64,000 nucleotides of DNA from assembly GCF_964059175.1 (NCBI RefSeq), contig NZ_OZ060418.1:186001-250000 (forward strand), in the 5' to 3' direction. Below the pieces are notes generated by a model that did not search any database, was not told where the DNA came from, and worked only from the letters and a program-made list of their open reading frames with translations. This document shows positions 30,373-41,678 of the stretch, piece by piece. The stretch comes from Buchnera aphidicola (Brachycaudus tragopogonis). GTDB taxonomy: Bacteria; Pseudomonadota; Gammaproteobacteria; Enterobacterales; Enterobacteriaceae. Each line of letters begins with the position of its first letter. The first letter of the stretch is position 1. A program made the position numbers and the translations under genes.

Positions 30373-31164
30373 ATGATAAATAATAATTTTAAAAAATTTG
30401 CTTTAGGAATTGAATACGATGGAAGTTTTTATCATGGATGGCAACGTCAAAAAACAGTATCTAGTATTCAAGAAGAAGTAGAAAAAGCTTTATCTATCAT
30501 AGCGAATCACAAGATAGACATTATATGCGCAGGTCGAACTGATGCTGGAGTTCATAGTGTAGGGCAAGTAGTTCATTTCAGTACTACTGCTATTAGGAAA
30601 AAATCATCTTGGACAATAGGAGCTAATAGTTATTTATCTAAACACATCTCTATTATATGGGCAAAAGAAGTTCCAGAAGATTTTCATGCACGTTATAGTG
30701 CGATTGCACGTTCGTATCGTTACATAATATATAATTATCCTTTTCGTTCTGCTATTTTTCATAATAGATTAAATCATGTGTATAAAAGTCTTAATGTAAA
30801 TAAAATGCATTTTGAAGCGCAGTTTTTATTAGGAGAACATGATTTTACATCTTTTCGAGCAATTAATTGTCAGTCACATTCTTCTTGGAGAAAAATTTTA
30901 AAATTACATGTTTGGCGTTATGAGGATTGGGTCATAATTGATATTATAGCTAATTCTTTTTTATATCATATGGTTCGCAATATTGTTGGTTCTTTAATTG
31001 AAATTGGTATTTCTAAAAAAAAGTTTTGGATGAAAGAATTATTACAAAAAAAAAATAGAGCGTATGCAGGCCCTATGGCACCAGCTAAAGGTTTATATCT
31101 ATCATTTGTAGAGTATCCTATACGTTTTAATTTACCAAAGAAAACATACAATCCTTTTTTTTAG
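30373..31164 (+). CDS. truA: tRNA pseudouridine(38-40) synthase
   Basis: TruA makes pseudouridine at positions 38-40 of the anticodon stem-loop of many tRNAs. The catalytic aspartate is D57 in [10 protein letters not shown]. The blocks [16 protein letters not shown] and [18 protein letters not shown] are typical. At 263 residues it is close to E. coli (270). An in-frame 10-A tract encodes the lysines in [12 protein letters not shown] (about 31046-31055). mrcB follows 80 bp downstream on the same strand. Confidence 0.96.
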   Translation: MINNNFKKFALGIEYDGSFYHGWQRQKTVSSIQEEVEKALSIIANHKIDIICAGRTDAGVHSVGQVVHFSTTAIRKKSSWTIGANSYLSKHISIIWAKEVPEDFHARYSAIARSYRYIIYNYPFRSAIFHNRLNHVYKSLNVNKMHFEAQFLLGEHDFTSFRAINCQSHSSWRKILKLHVWRYEDWVIIDIIANSFLYHMVRNIVGSLIEIGISKKKFWMKELLQKKNRAYAGPMAPAKGLYLSFVEYPIRFNLPKKTYNPFF

Positions 31165-31244
31165 ATAAAAACAATATTATAATAATTTTTAAATTCTGAT
31201 AATTTTTTTATGATATCTATCATTCTATGTATTAAAAAATATCA

Positions 31245-33572
31245 TTGTTATATATCAATGGAGTAAACTTGTTTTATGTATATAAATGTAAAAAAAAAAA
31301 TATTTTGATAAAAATATTTATTTTAATATTTATTTTAATTATATGTTATGGGTTTTATTTGTATAAAAAAATAGGGCAATCAATTCAAGGTAAAGTATGG
31401 AACTTTCCCGCATCAATATATGGACGTATAGTTAATTTAGAACCTGGTAATTCATATTCTCAAAAAGAAATATTAAGTCTTTTAAAAAGTACTATGTATA
31501 GAAAAGTACACACTGTGATGTTGCCAGGCGAATATAGTGTAAAAGATAATACTATAGAGTTTATAAGAAGATCTTTTGATTTCCCAGATATTAAAGAAGG
31601 TGAATTTCACACACGATTATCTTTTAAAGAAAATATTTTAACAGAAATCAAAAATATTGAAAATGATCGATGTTTTAGTTTTTTTCGTTTAGAACCTAAA
31701 TTAATTACCATGTTAAAATCTCCTGAAGGAAAAAAACGTATATTTATTCCTCGTGATAAATATCCAGAAATTTTAGTTAAAACATTATTAGCTATTGAGG
31801 ACAGATATTTTTATAAACATGATGGTATTAATATATCTTCTATAGGTCGAGCTTTTTTAGTAAATGCTATAGCAGGTCGTGCAATTCAAGGTGGTAGCAC
31901 TCTTACCCAACAACTAGTAAAAAATCTTTTTTTAACTAATACACGTACTATTTTAAGAAAAATAAATGAAATGTATATGGCATTAATTTTAGATTGTTTT
32001 TATACAAAAGATAGAATATTAGAGCTATATTTGAATGAAGTTTATTTAGGTCAAGATGGAGATGAACAAATTAGAGGGTTTCCACTTGCAAGTATTTATT
32101 ATTTTGGTCGACCGATAGATGAATTAAGCTTAGAACAGTATGCTTTATTAGTTGGAATGGTAAAGGGGGCTTCTTTATACAGTCCTTGGACTAATCCAAT
32201 TTCTGCATTAAAAAGAAGAAATTTAGTGCTATTTTCATTATATCGTCAAGAATATATTACAAAAAAAATATATAAAAAATTATCTAAAAGAGCTTTGAAT
32301 GTTCAATCTAAAGGAAATACTATTGCACCTCATCCTGCTTTTATACAACTTGTACGAACTGAATTAGAAAAAAAAATTACTACTCCAATAGAAAATTTTT
32401 CAGGCATAAAAATATTCACTACTCTAGATTCTATATCACAAAATGCAGTAGAGAAAGCTGTAAAAATAGAAATTCCTATTTTAAAAAAACAAAAAAAATT
32501 AAAAGATTTAGAAGTAGCTATGATAGTAGTAGATAGGTTTACTGGAGAAGTTCAAGCATTAATTGGAAGTGCTCAACCAAAATTTAATGGTTACAATCGT
32601 GCTTTGAGAGCCAGGCGTTCAATAGGTTCATTATCTAAACCCATAACGTATTTAACTGCTTTATTAGAACCAAAAAAATATCGTTTAAATACTTGGATTT
32701 CTGATCATCCTATTTCTATTAAGTTAGATAATGGTGAATACTGGATACCGCAAAACAATAATTATCATTTTAGTGGAAAAATGATGTTATTAGATGCTTT
32801 AATTAATTCAGTAAATATTCCAACAGTTAATTTAAGTATAGATATAGGTTTAAAAAAAATAGTTAATAATTGGTTGCATTTAGGTGTTGCTAAAAATCAA
32901 CTTGCTCCTTTTCCATCTATATCTTTGGGAGCTATTAATTTAACACCTATTGAAATTGCACAAGTGTTTCAAATTATTGCTAATTATGGTTATAAAGCAG
33001 TATTATCTTCAGTTAGATCTGTTATATCTGACGATAATAAAATATTATATCAAAGTTTACCTCAATCAAAAAATATAGTTTCTTCTGAAGCTTCTTATTT
33101 AACATTATATGCTATGCAGCAGGTAGTAAAACATGGAACAGCTAAATTATTAGGCCAAAATTTTAATAAATTTTCTTTAGCGGGAAAAACTGGTACTACA
33201 AATAATTTAGTAGATAATTGGTTTGTAGGTATTGATGGGAAAAAAATTGTAATCACTTGGATAGGAAGAGATAATAATAAAACGACAAGATTATATAGTT
33301 CTTCTGGAGCTATGAAAATTTATCAGAAATATCTTCATTATCAAAATCCTATACCATTAATATTGAACCCTCCAAAAAATATTAACATATTTTATACAAA
33401 TAAATCAGGAAAATTATTTTGTAGTAAAAACGAGCAGCATAATCGAGTATTACCTGTATGGTCTATAAACACTAAAACAATTTGTAATAATGGTGAAGTA
33501 TTAGAATACTATAGTAGTGGAATAAAAAATAAAAAACCTTTTTTATTTTGGTTGAAAAATTTATTTTTATAA
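31245..33572 (+). CDS. mrcB: Penicillin-binding protein 1B, bifunctional
   Basis: PBP1B polymerises glycan strands and cross-links peptides in the periplasm. After a short cytoplasmic tail and one membrane segment (ILIKIFILIFILIICYGFYLY), the UB2H-like part, glycosyltransferase domain (AIEDRYFYKHDG; GGSTLTQQLVKN) and transpeptidase domain (SxxK in RRSIGSLSKP, SVN, KTGTTNN) follow. 775 residues against 844 in E. coli; the long charged tail is gone. The start is uncertain: TTG 31245 keeps one frame, while ATG 31276 is in another frame and would join only if the 11-A run at 31290-31300 were read as 12. Confidence 0.93.
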   Translation: MLYINGVNLFYVYKCKKKNILIKIFILIFILIICYGFYLYKKIGQSIQGKVWNFPASIYGRIVNLEPGNSYSQKEILSLLKSTMYRKVHTVMLPGEYSVKDNTIEFIRRSFDFPDIKEGEFHTRLSFKENILTEIKNIENDRCFSFFRLEPKLITMLKSPEGKKRIFIPRDKYPEILVKTLLAIEDRYFYKHDGINISSIGRAFLVNAIAGRAIQGGSTLTQQLVKNLFLTNTRTILRKINEMYMALILDCFYTKDRILELYLNEVYLGQDGDEQIRGFPLASIYYFGRPIDELSLEQYALLVGMVKGASLYSPWTNPISALKRRNLVLFSLYRQEYITKKIYKKLSKRALNVQSKGNTIAPHPAFIQLVRTELEKKITTPIENFSGIKIFTTLDSISQNAVEKAVKIEIPILKKQKKLKDLEVAMIVVDRFTGEVQALIGSAQPKFNGYNRALRARRSIGSLSKPITYLTALLEPKKYRLNTWISDHPISIKLDNGEYWIPQNNNYHFSGKMMLLDALINSVNIPTVNLSIDIGLKKIVNNWLHLGVAKNQLAPFPSISLGAINLTPIEIAQVFQIIANYGYKAVLSSVRSVISDDNKILYQSLPQSKNIVSSEASYLTLYAMQQVVKHGTAKLLGQNFNKFSLAGKTGTTNNLVDNWFVGIDGKKIVITWIGRDNNKTTRLYSSSGAMKIYQKYLHYQNPIPLILNPPKNINIFYTNKSGKLFCSKNEQHNRVLPVWSINTKTICNNGEVLEYYSSGIKNKKPFLFWLKNLFL

Positions 33573-33608
33573 GAAATTAATTTAAATAGAAATTTAATAT
33601 ATTATTTT

Positions 33609-33632
33609 AAATTATATATTATATAATTTTTT
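33609..33632 (+). terminator. Possible mrcB terminator
   Basis: AAATTATAT (33609-33617) and ATATAATTT (33621-33629) make a 9-bp A+T-only stem with a 3-nt loop and trailing T. Weak, but placed 37 bp after mrcB. Confidence 0.4.
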
Positions 33633-33841
33633 GACTTTGTCTTTTTTACATTTTTTGAAGTATTTTAAAAAAATAAAATCATATTTTTTTTTAAATTAAT
33701 TTAATAAAAAAATATTAATAAATATTGTAAATTCAGTAAAATATATATTGTTTTAAAGTAGTTGATTAGTTAACTTAAAAAAATAATAAAAATTTTTTAA
33801 ATGTTATTTAATTTAAAAAAATTAAATATGAGAATTATAGT

Positions 33842-36463
33842 ATGTTAATTAAATTTTTTACTAAAATATTTGGTAACCGTAACAATCGTATTCTAAAAAA
33901 ATTAAAAAAAATTGTATATTCTATTAATGAATTAGAAAAAAATTTTGAAAAATTGTCAGATAAAAAATTGAAAGAACATACAAAATTATTTCGATTGCGA
34001 TTAAATCAGGGTGAAACTATAGATGATATATTACCAGAAGCTTTTGCTACAGTTAGAGAAGCAAGTAAACGCGTTTTTAATATGCGTCATTTTGATGTAC
34101 AAATTCTCGGAGGAATAGTTTTAAACAAAAGATGTGTTGCAGAAATGCGCACAGGTGAAGGTAAAACTTTAACTTCTACTTTACCAGCTTATTTAAATGC
34201 ATTAAGTGGAAAAGGTGTTCATATAGTTACTATGAATGATTACCTAGCTCGTAGAGATGCTGAAAAAAACACTCCATTATTTCAGTTTCTTGGTTTAAAA
34301 GTAGGTTTAAATTTGTCTGAAATGTCTTTTTTCTCTAAACGAGAAGCTTATTTATCTGATATCACTTATGGTACAAATAACGAATATGGATTTGATTATT
34401 TACGTGATAATATGATTTTTTCTCCTGAAGAGAGAGTACAAAGAGAACTAAATTATGCATTAGTAGATGAAGTAGATTCAATTCTAATAGATGAAGCTAG
34501 AACACCTTTAATTATTTCAGGACCATCAGAAGATAGCTCTGAACTATATAAAGAAATTAATGCAATTGTTCCTTTTTTAATTTCTCAACAAAAAGAAGAT
34601 TCAGATATTTTTCGTGGTACAGGTCATTTTTCTATTGATGAAAAAGCAAAACAAGTACATTTAACGGAAAGAGGATTAATTGAAATTGAAAAAATATTGT
34701 TTGATAAAAAATTAATGAATGCAGGTGAATCTTTATATTCTTCTAATAATATAATATTAATGCATCATGTTTTATCTGCATTGCGTGCTCATACATTATT
34801 TGTTCGAGATGTTGATTATCTTGTAAAAGATAATAACGTTATTATCGTAGATGAACATACCGGACGTAGTATGCCAGGAAGAAGATGGTCAGATGGATTA
34901 CATCAGGCAATAGAGGCAAAAGAAAACGTACCAATAAAGAATGAAAATCAAACACTAGCTTCTATCACTTTTCAAAATTATTTTCGTTTGTATAAAAAAA
35001 TATCAGGCATGACAGGTACTGCTTTGACTGAATCTTTTGAGTTTAGTTTAATTTATAATCTTGAAACTATTGTAATACCTACAAATAAACCTATGATACG
35101 TAAAGATATGTCTGATTTAGTATATATTACTCAAGAAGAAAAAATTAATGCGATTATTAACGATATACAAGCCTGCATCAAATTAAATAGACCAGTTCTA
35201 GTAGGTACAGTTTCTATTGAAAAATCAGAAATTATTTCTCAAGTACTAACAAGATTAAATATTAATCATAGTGTTTTAAATGCTAAGTTTCATGCAAAAG
35301 AAGCTGAAATTATAGCACAAGCAGGTAAACCTAAAGCAATTACAATTGCTACAAATATGGCTGGACGTGGTACAGATATAGTTCTTGGTGGAAACTTAGA
35401 AGTTGAATTAAATCGACATTCTAACTTAAATTTAGAAGATATAGAAAAAATTAAAAAAAAATGGCAAAAAGAACATGACTTAGTTGTTTCTGTAGGTGGA
35501 TTACACATAATTGGTACTGAGCGTCATGAGTCACGTCGTATTGATAATCAATTGATAGGTCGTTCTGGTCGTCAAGGAGATAGTGGTTCTTCACGTTTTT
35601 ATCTTTCAATGGAAGATCCATTAATGAGAATTTTTGCATCTGAAAAAATTGTTCAAATGATGCGAAAGTTAGGCGTATCTTTAAATGAAGCAATTGAACA
35701 TCCTTGGGTAACAAAAGCAATAGAAAATGCTCAAAAAAAAGTAGAAAATCGTAATTTTGATATTAGAAAACAATTATTAGAATATGATGATATTGTTAAT
35801 GAACAACGTCGTACAATTTATTTTCAACGTAATAAAATAATTGATGCAAAAGATATAAAAATAATTATTAACGATATTTTTAAAGATGTATTAACTAAGA
35901 TTGTTCTTATATACATACCTCATAGTATTAAGCAAGATCAATCAAATATTTCTAATTTAGAAAAAAAAATAAATATTGATTTTCATTTAAATATTCCAAT
36001 TACATACTGGTTAAAAGTACAACCTTCTTTAAAAAATAAAGATTTGATAAAAAAAATTATTAATTTTTCAAATATGAATTATCAAAACAAAGAAAAATTA
36101 ATTGGTGTAAATAATATGCGAAAAATAGAAAAATCTATTATGTTGCAAACTTTAGATTCTCTTTGGAAAGAACATTTATCATCTATAGAATATTTAAGAC
36201 AAGGCATTCATTTACGTGGTTACGCTCAAAAAGATCCTAAACAAGAGTATAAACGAGAATCTTTTAATATGTTTTCTGACATGTTAGAATTATTAAAATA
36301 TGAAGTAGTATCATTTCTTAGCAAAATTAATTTATCTTATTCAAAAAAATATATGGATTTAAATACAATTTCAATTGTACATTCTCATAATAACATTAAT
36401 CGTAATGCGCTTTGTGTGTGCGGTTCAGGAAAAAAATATAAGTATTGTCATGGTAGTTTTTAA
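33842..36463 (+). CDS. secA: Preprotein translocase ATPase SecA
   Basis: SecA is the ATP-driven motor that pushes unfolded proteins through SecYEG. Walker A is MRTGEGKT (residues 102-109); the DEVD box lies in [25 protein letters not shown]2 motifs include [11 protein letters not shown] and [17 protein letters not shown]. The C-terminal zinc-binding tail [14 protein letters not shown], which contacts SecB and lipids, is kept. 873 residues against 901; the linker before the zinc tail is shortened. The regulator secM, upstream in E. coli, is absent. mutT follows, as in E. coli. Confidence 0.97.
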   Translation: MLIKFFTKIFGNRNNRILKKLKKIVYSINELEKNFEKLSDKKLKEHTKLFRLRLNQGETIDDILPEAFATVREASKRVFNMRHFDVQILGGIVLNKRCVAEMRTGEGKTLTSTLPAYLNALSGKGVHIVTMNDYLARRDAEKNTPLFQFLGLKVGLNLSEMSFFSKREAYLSDITYGTNNEYGFDYLRDNMIFSPEERVQRELNYALVDEVDSILIDEARTPLIISGPSEDSSELYKEINAIVPFLISQQKEDSDIFRGTGHFSIDEKAKQVHLTERGLIEIEKILFDKKLMNAGESLYSSNNIILMHHVLSALRAHTLFVRDVDYLVKDNNVIIVDEHTGRSMPGRRWSDGLHQAIEAKENVPIKNENQTLASITFQNYFRLYKKISGMTGTALTESFEFSLIYNLETIVIPTNKPMIRKDMSDLVYITQEEKINAIINDIQACIKLNRPVLVGTVSIEKSEIISQVLTRLNINHSVLNAKFHAKEAEIIAQAGKPKAITIATNMAGRGTDIVLGGNLEVELNRHSNLNLEDIEKIKKKWQKEHDLVVSVGGLHIIGTERHESRRIDNQLIGRSGRQGDSGSSRFYLSMEDPLMRIFASEKIVQMMRKLGVSLNEAIEHPWVTKAIENAQKKVENRNFDIRKQLLEYDDIVNEQRRTIYFQRNKIIDAKDIKIIINDIFKDVLTKIVLIYIPHSIKQDQSNISNLEKKINIDFHLNIPITYWLKVQPSLKNKDLIKKIINFSNMNYQNKEKLIGVNNMRKIEKSIMLQTLDSLWKEHLSSIEYLRQGIHLRGYAQKDPKQEYKRESFNMFSDMLELLKYEVVSFLSKINLSYSKKYMDLNTISIVHSHNNINRNALCVCGSGKKYKYCHGSF

Positions 36464-36508
36464 ATAATTACTTTCAAAAAAATGTTTGTCCTAATGAGAA
36501 TATGTTTA

Positions 36509-36907
36509 ATGAATTATACAAAAGTAGCTATTGGTATTATTTTAAAAAAAAATAAAGTGTATGTTACTAAAGGAAAATATAAAGAAAATATATGGGAATT
36601 TCCTGGTGGAAAAGTTAAACAAAAAGAAGATATAATTCATGCTTTAAAAAGAGAAATATTGGAAGAAGTTGGAATTAAAATATTAAAATTTTATTTTTTT
36701 AAATATATTAAACATATTTGTTTAAAAAAAAAAGAAAAGCTAAAATTATATTTTTTTTGTATTAATCAATGGAAGGGTCGACCACATAGTAGAGAAGGCT
36801 ATTGTTATACTTGGATGTTTTTTGACAACCTTAAATCTTCTAATTTTCCACTTGCAAATTGCAGTGTTATAAATTCTCTAAAAAAAAATATAAATATTTT
36901 AAAATAA
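36509..36907 (+). CDS. mutT: 8-oxo-dGTP diphosphatase MutT (Nudix)
   Basis: MutT hydrolyses 8-oxo-dGTP and so prevents A-to-C transversions. The Nudix box is complete in GGKVKQKEDIIHALKREI plus LEEVGI. I start at ATG 36509 (MNYTKVAIGIIL), which matches the family N terminus; in-frame ATGs at 36482 and 36494 would add unconserved residues. About 132 residues, near E. coli (129). The middle is Lys/Phe rich and includes an in-frame 10-A tract. It follows secA, the conserved secA-mutT order, and converges on coaE. Confidence 0.92.
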   Translation: MNYTKVAIGIILKKNKVYVTKGKYKENIWEFPGGKVKQKEDIIHALKREILEEVGIKILKFYFFKYIKHICLKKKEKLKLYFFCINQWKGRPHSREGYCYTWMFFDNLKSSNFPLANCSVINSLKKNINILK

Positions 36908-36976
36908 AAAAATGCGTTAAATATTTTTTATAAATAGTACTTAGACAACAAACAATTAAATATAAAAAATAATATT

Positions 36977-37630
36977 TTAATAAAATTTTGTTAAATGATT
37001 TTTTTTTATATCTATTTTATTTTTTTGATAATGTTTATGTGCTAAATATGAATAAAAATAGTTTAAATAATAAATATATTGATTTATTTTTTCTATTTTC
37101 TTTTTATTAAAAATAATATCATCTGATGCAGAAATTCTTTCTCGTCTAGTAGCTTGCTGTGAAATAATTTTTTTTGCATCTTGTATGCTAATTTTGTCTC
37201 TTTTAATTATACGTTGAATTTGATGTTTTATAGGTAAGTCTATTAAGAGTATGCGATGTACTTTTTTTTCTAATTTTTTTTCAATTAGTAATGGTACAAC
37301 CCATAGGCACCAACTTGATTTTGTCAGTTTGATCTGTCTTTTACTTTCTTGAAGAATATTCGGATATAATAAATTTTCTAACCATAATCTATTATTCTGA
37401 TTGTTAAATATATGTTTTCGAAGTAAAAAACGATTAATTGAGTTGTTTATATTTAATATTTTTTTCCCAAATTTTTTTTTAATAATATCAGATATTTGAG
37501 AATTATATTCAACTATATTTTTTGCAATTATATCTGTATCAATAATATTGATACCTATTTCTCTAAAACTATTAGAGATAGTAGTTTTTCCGCTACCAAT
37601 GCCTCCAGTAAGTGCTACAATATAAGTCAT
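36977..37630 (-). CDS. coaE: Dephospho-CoA kinase
   Basis: CoaE phosphorylates dephospho-CoA at the ribose 3'-OH, the last step of coenzyme A synthesis, the same pathway to which panB and panC contribute. The P-loop is ALTGGIGSGKTTISNSF at the N terminus; the DTD motif follows (INIIDTDIIAKNIV), and the lid region contains RISASDDIIFNKK. 217 residues against 206 in E. coli. The neighbouring zapD and yacG of E. coli are missing. The C terminus is rich in Lys and His and poorly conserved. Confidence 0.94.
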   Translation of the reverse strand: MTYIVALTGGIGSGKTTISNSFREIGINIIDTDIIAKNIVEYNSQISDIIKKKFGKKILNINNSINRFLLRKHIFNNQNNRLWLENLLYPNILQESKRQIKLTKSSWCLWVVPLLIEKKLEKKVHRILLIDLPIKHQIQRIIKRDKISIQDAKKIISQQATRRERISASDDIIFNKKKIEKINQYIYYLNYFYSYLAHKHYQKNKIDIKKNHLTKFY

Positions 37631-37734
37631 ATTTTTTAATTTTTTTATAAATAAAGATAATATATCTTATTTAAGATAAAATAAAAATGTTATTTTTATT
37701 AAATTTTATATATTTAAAATAGGATGTTGATGTT

Positions 37735-38784
37735 ATGCGTATTGAAGAAGACATTAAATTAGGTTTTAAAGATGTTTTAATTAGACCAAAGCGTTCTACA
37801 TTAAAAAGTCGTTCTCAAGTGGATCTTATTCGTAGTTTTTCTTTTAAATATTCGTCTTTTGTATGGTCTGGAATTCCTATTATTGCAGCAAATATGGATA
37901 CAATAGGAACTTTTAATATGGCAAAATCTTTATCAAATTTTAATATACTTACTGCAGTTCATAAATATTATTCTCTTGAAGATTGGACACAGTTTATTCA
38001 TTTATCATCTAATGATGTATTAAACCATGTTATTGTATCAATTGGAACTTCTAATTCTGATTTTATAAAAATCAAAAAAATTTTTTTATTATCTTCTGAA
38101 TTAAAATATATTTGTATTGATGTTGCAAATGGTTATTCTGAGCATGTAGTATCTTTTTTAAAGTTAATAAGGGATTTTTTCCCTGATAAAATTATTTGTG
38201 CTGGAAATGTTGTAACAGGAGAAATGGTCGAAGAATTAATACTTTCTGGAGCAGACATTGTTAAAGTTGGTATTGGACCAGGATCAGTATGTACTACAAG
38301 AGTCAAAACTGGGGTTGGTTTTCCTCAATTGTCGGCAATTATAGAATGTGCTGATGCAGCACATGGATTAGGTGGACACATTATTAGTGATGGGGGGTGC
38401 ACTGTTTCAGGGGATATTGCAAAAGCTTTTGGAGGAGGAGCTGATTTTGTCATGTTAGGGGGTATGTTGTCAGGTCATAAAGAATGTTCAGGTGATATCT
38501 TGGAAGAAGATTCAAAAAAATACATGTTATTTTATGGGATGAGTTCTATTTCTGCAATGAAGCGTTATACAGGTAAAATTGCAGGATATCGTGCATCCGA
38601 AGGAAAAACAGTTAAAATACCTTTTCGTGGAAATGTGAATGTTACAATACGCGATATTTTAGGAGGATTACGTTCTTCTTGTACTTATGTAGGTGCAGAA
38701 AAATTAAAAGAGTTAACAAAAAGAACTACATTTATACGAGTAACTGAACAGGAAAATTGTATTTTTAATATTTTTAAAGAATAA
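37735..38784 (+). CDS. guaC: GMP reductase
   Basis: GuaC reduces GMP to IMP with NADPH and releases ammonia, allowing guanine nucleotides to be turned into adenine nucleotides. The catalytic cysteine is C186 in [11 protein letters not shown]. The IMPDH/GMPR barrel blocks [17 protein letters not shown] and [18 protein letters not shown] are intact. 349 residues, close to E. coli (347). Together with hpt this supports purine salvage from the host. Confidence 0.97.
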   Translation: MRIEEDIKLGFKDVLIRPKRSTLKSRSQVDLIRSFSFKYSSFVWSGIPIIAANMDTIGTFNMAKSLSNFNILTAVHKYYSLEDWTQFIHLSSNDVLNHVIVSIGTSNSDFIKIKKIFLLSSELKYICIDVANGYSEHVVSFLKLIRDFFPDKIICAGNVVTGEMVEELILSGADIVKVGIGPGSVCTTRVKTGVGFPQLSAIIECADAAHGLGGHIISDGGCTVSGDIAKAFGGGADFVMLGGMLSGHKECSGDILEEDSKKYMLFYGMSSISAMKRYTGKIAGYRASEGKTVKIPFRGNVNVTIRDILGGLRSSCTYVGAEKLKELTKRTTFIRVTEQENCIFNIFKE

Positions 38785-38821
38785 ATTATATTTGTATAAA
38801 ATTTTTATGTTTTTTAATTTT

Positions 38822-38877
38822 AAAAAATCAATAAAATTAACTATATTTGCATATACTTAATTTTATTGATTTTTTTT
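38822..38877 (+). terminator. guaC terminator
   Basis: A perfect 19-bp A+T-rich stem, 38822-38840 with 38857-38875, surrounds a 16-nt loop and ends in a T run. It is 38 bp after guaC. Confidence 0.68.
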
Positions 38878-39002
38878 AGAGATTTATAATTAATGTTTAA
38901 TCACGACAATAGTATATAAAAATTTTATTTTTTTATTATAATTTTTTTTAGATTAAATGTTAATTTAATCATTAAGTATATAATGTATAAGGAATTTATA
39001 CT

Positions 39003-41666
39003 ATGTCAGAACGTTTATATGATGATATCGATCCAATTGAAACTAGTGATTGGGTAGAGGCTATTGAATCTGTTATTCGTGAAGAAGGTCGTGAAAGAGC
39101 TCATTTTTTAATTGAACAAATTGTAAAAAAATCTAAAATAAATAGAGTAGAATTTTTTAGATCTTTTTTTACTAGTGATTACGTCAATACTATCAGTAAT
39201 GAAGATGAAGTTGAATACCCAGGAAATCTAATTTTAGAAAAACGTATTTGCTCAGCTATACGTTGGAATGCCATAATGATGGTATTGCGTGCTTCGAAAA
39301 AAAATTTAGAATTAGGTGGTCATTTGTCTTCTTTTCAATCGTCTGCAACTATATATGAGGTATGTTTTAATCATTTTTTTCGAGCTAGAAATCATAAAGA
39401 TGGAGGAGATTTAGTTTATTTTCAGGGTCATATTTCTCCTGGTATTTATGCTCGTTCTTTTTTAGAAGGGCGTTTGTCGGAAGAACAAATTAATAATTTT
39501 AGACAAGAAGTTGATGGAAAAGGTTTGTCTTCTTATCCCCATCCTAAATTGATGCCAGATTTTTGGCAATTTCCAACTGTATCTATGGGTTTAGGTCCGC
39601 TTTGTTCTATTTATCAAGCGAAATTTTTAAAATATCTACAAAATCGAGAATTAAAAAACACCTCGAAACAAATAGTATATGCTTTTTTAGGTGATGGTGA
39701 AATGGATGAACCAGAATCTAAAGGTGCTATTTCTATAGCTGTTCGTGAAAAACTAGACAATTTAATATTTATAATAAACTGTAATTTACAAAGATTAGAT
39801 GGTCCAGTTGTAGGTAATGGAAAAATTGTCAATGAATTAGAAAGTTTTTTTTATGGAGCAGGATGGAAAGTTATAAAAGTCATATGGGGCACTAGATGGG
39901 ATCCTTTATTAAAAAAAGATAAGACTGGAAAATTAATTCAATTAATGAACGAAACAATTGATGGTGATTATCAGACGCTAAAATCTAAAGATGGAGCATA
40001 TGTTCGTAAATATTTTTTTGGAAAATATACAGAAACATTAAAATTAGTAGAGAACATGACTGATGAAGAAATATGGCAATTAAATAGAGGAGGACACGAT
40101 TCAAAAAAAATGTTTAATGCTTTAAAAAAAGCAAAAGAAACCAAAGATAAACCAACAGTGATTTTGGCTCATACTGTGAAAGGATATGGTATGGGAGTTA
40201 TTGCTGAGGGTAAAAACATTGCTCATCAAATAAAAAAAATAAATATTAATGGAATTATGCATATTCGAGATCGTTTTAATATTCCAGTATCTAATGAAGA
40301 AATAAATAATTTACCTTATGTTGTTTTTGAAAAAAATTCTCAAGAATATTGTTACATACACTCACAACGTAAAAAATTAGGTGGTTATATTCCTTTTCGT
40401 TTATCTAAGTTTACTAATGAGCTAAATTTACCAGATTTGAAAGATTTTAAATCATTGTTAGAAGAACAAAAAAAAGAGATTTCTACTACAATAGCTTTTG
40501 TACGTGTTTTAAACATAATTTTAAAAAATAATTTTATAAAAGATTTAATAGTTCCAATTATTGCAGATGAAGCACGAACTTTTGGTATGGAAGGATTATT
40601 CAGGAAAATTGGCATTTATAGTTCTAGTGGTCAAAAATATATTCCTCAAGATCGAGAACAATTAGCTTACTATAAGGAAGAAAAAAAAGGTCAAATATTA
40701 CAAGAAGGGATAAATGAGCTAGGTGCTGCTGCTTCTTGGTTAGCTGCAGCTACATCTTATAGTACTAATAATTTTCCAATGATTCCATTTTATATTTATT
40801 ATTCAATATTTGGTTTTCAAAGAATAGGAGATTTATTTTGGGCGGCAGGTGATCAACAAGCAAGAGGTTTTCTAATTGGTGGAACTTCAGGAAGAACTAC
40901 TTTAAATGGTGAAGGTTTGCAACATGAGGATGGACATAGTCATATACAATCTTTAACTATTCCTAATTGTATATCTTATGATCCTGCTTTTGCCTATGAG
41001 GTTGCTGTAATTATACAAGATGGATTAAGGCGTATGTATGGTCCTTTACAAGAGAACATATACTATTATATTACTACAATTAATGAAAATTATTATATGC
41101 CAGCCATGCCTAAAAATGCAGAAAAAGGTATTTGTAAAGGTATTTATAAATTGAAAACTTTATATGGCACTAGTTCAAAAATACAGTTAATGGGGTCTGG
41201 TGCTATCTTACGTTCTATTTGTGAAGCTGCAGAAATTTTATTGAGAGATTATTCAATTACAACAGATATATATAGTGTTACTTCTTTTACAGAGCTAGCT
41301 AGAAATGGAGAAGATTGTGAAAGATGGAATATGTTACATCCGAATAAAAAAAATAAAATAGCATATATTAAACAAGTTATGAATAATAATCCTGCTGTTG
41401 CTGCTACTGATTATATGAAATTATTTGCTGAACAAATTCGTAATTATATTCCAACAAAACAATATTATGTATTAGGAACTGATGGTTTTGGCCGCTCAGA
41501 CAGTCGTGATAAATTACGTAATCACTTTGAAGTAAATGCTCATTATATCGTAATTGCTTCTTTAAATTTATTATATAAATTAAATAATGTTAAATTAAAA
41601 ACATTAGAAGATGCTATTGTTAAATTTAATATTAATCCTGATAAAATTAATCCGCGTTTAGCTTAA
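39003..41666 (+). CDS. aceE: Pyruvate dehydrogenase E1 component
   Basis: The thiamine-diphosphate E1 subunit decarboxylates pyruvate and passes the acetyl group to lipoyl-AceF. The homodimeric E1 length, 887 residues, is identical to E. coli. The ThDP motif starts at AFLGDGEMDEPES, and GGTSGRTTLNGEGLQHEDGHS and TDGFGRSDSRDKLR are typical of AceE. It heads aceE-aceF-lpd; the pdhR regulator found upstream in E. coli is absent, so control by PdhR is presumably lost. The 218-bp gap before it must carry its promoter. Confidence 0.97.
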   Translation: MSERLYDDIDPIETSDWVEAIESVIREEGRERAHFLIEQIVKKSKINRVEFFRSFFTSDYVNTISNEDEVEYPGNLILEKRICSAIRWNAIMMVLRASKKNLELGGHLSSFQSSATIYEVCFNHFFRARNHKDGGDLVYFQGHISPGIYARSFLEGRLSEEQINNFRQEVDGKGLSSYPHPKLMPDFWQFPTVSMGLGPLCSIYQAKFLKYLQNRELKNTSKQIVYAFLGDGEMDEPESKGAISIAVREKLDNLIFIINCNLQRLDGPVVGNGKIVNELESFFYGAGWKVIKVIWGTRWDPLLKKDKTGKLIQLMNETIDGDYQTLKSKDGAYVRKYFFGKYTETLKLVENMTDEEIWQLNRGGHDSKKMFNALKKAKETKDKPTVILAHTVKGYGMGVIAEGKNIAHQIKKININGIMHIRDRFNIPVSNEEINNLPYVVFEKNSQEYCYIHSQRKKLGGYIPFRLSKFTNELNLPDLKDFKSLLEEQKKEISTTIAFVRVLNIILKNNFIKDLIVPIIADEARTFGMEGLFRKIGIYSSSGQKYIPQDREQLAYYKEEKKGQILQEGINELGAAASWLAAATSYSTNNFPMIPFYIYYSIFGFQRIGDLFWAAGDQQARGFLIGGTSGRTTLNGEGLQHEDGHSHIQSLTIPNCISYDPAFAYEVAVIIQDGLRRMYGPLQENIYYYITTINENYYMPAMPKNAEKGICKGIYKLKTLYGTSSKIQLMGSGAILRSICEAAEILLRDYSITTDIYSVTSFTELARNGEDCERWNMLHPNKKNKIAYIKQVMNNNPAVAATDYMKLFAEQIRNYIPTKQYYVLGTDGFGRSDSRDKLRNHFEVNAHYIVIASLNLLYKLNNVKLKTLEDAIVKFNINPDKINPRLA

Positions 41667-41678
41667 GAGGTAAAAACA

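Noticed and set aside
36901-36976. Possible terminator between mutT and coaE
   Set aside because: The best pairing (AAATATTTTTTATA with a distant complement) needs a bulge, is A+T only and lacks a stable core.
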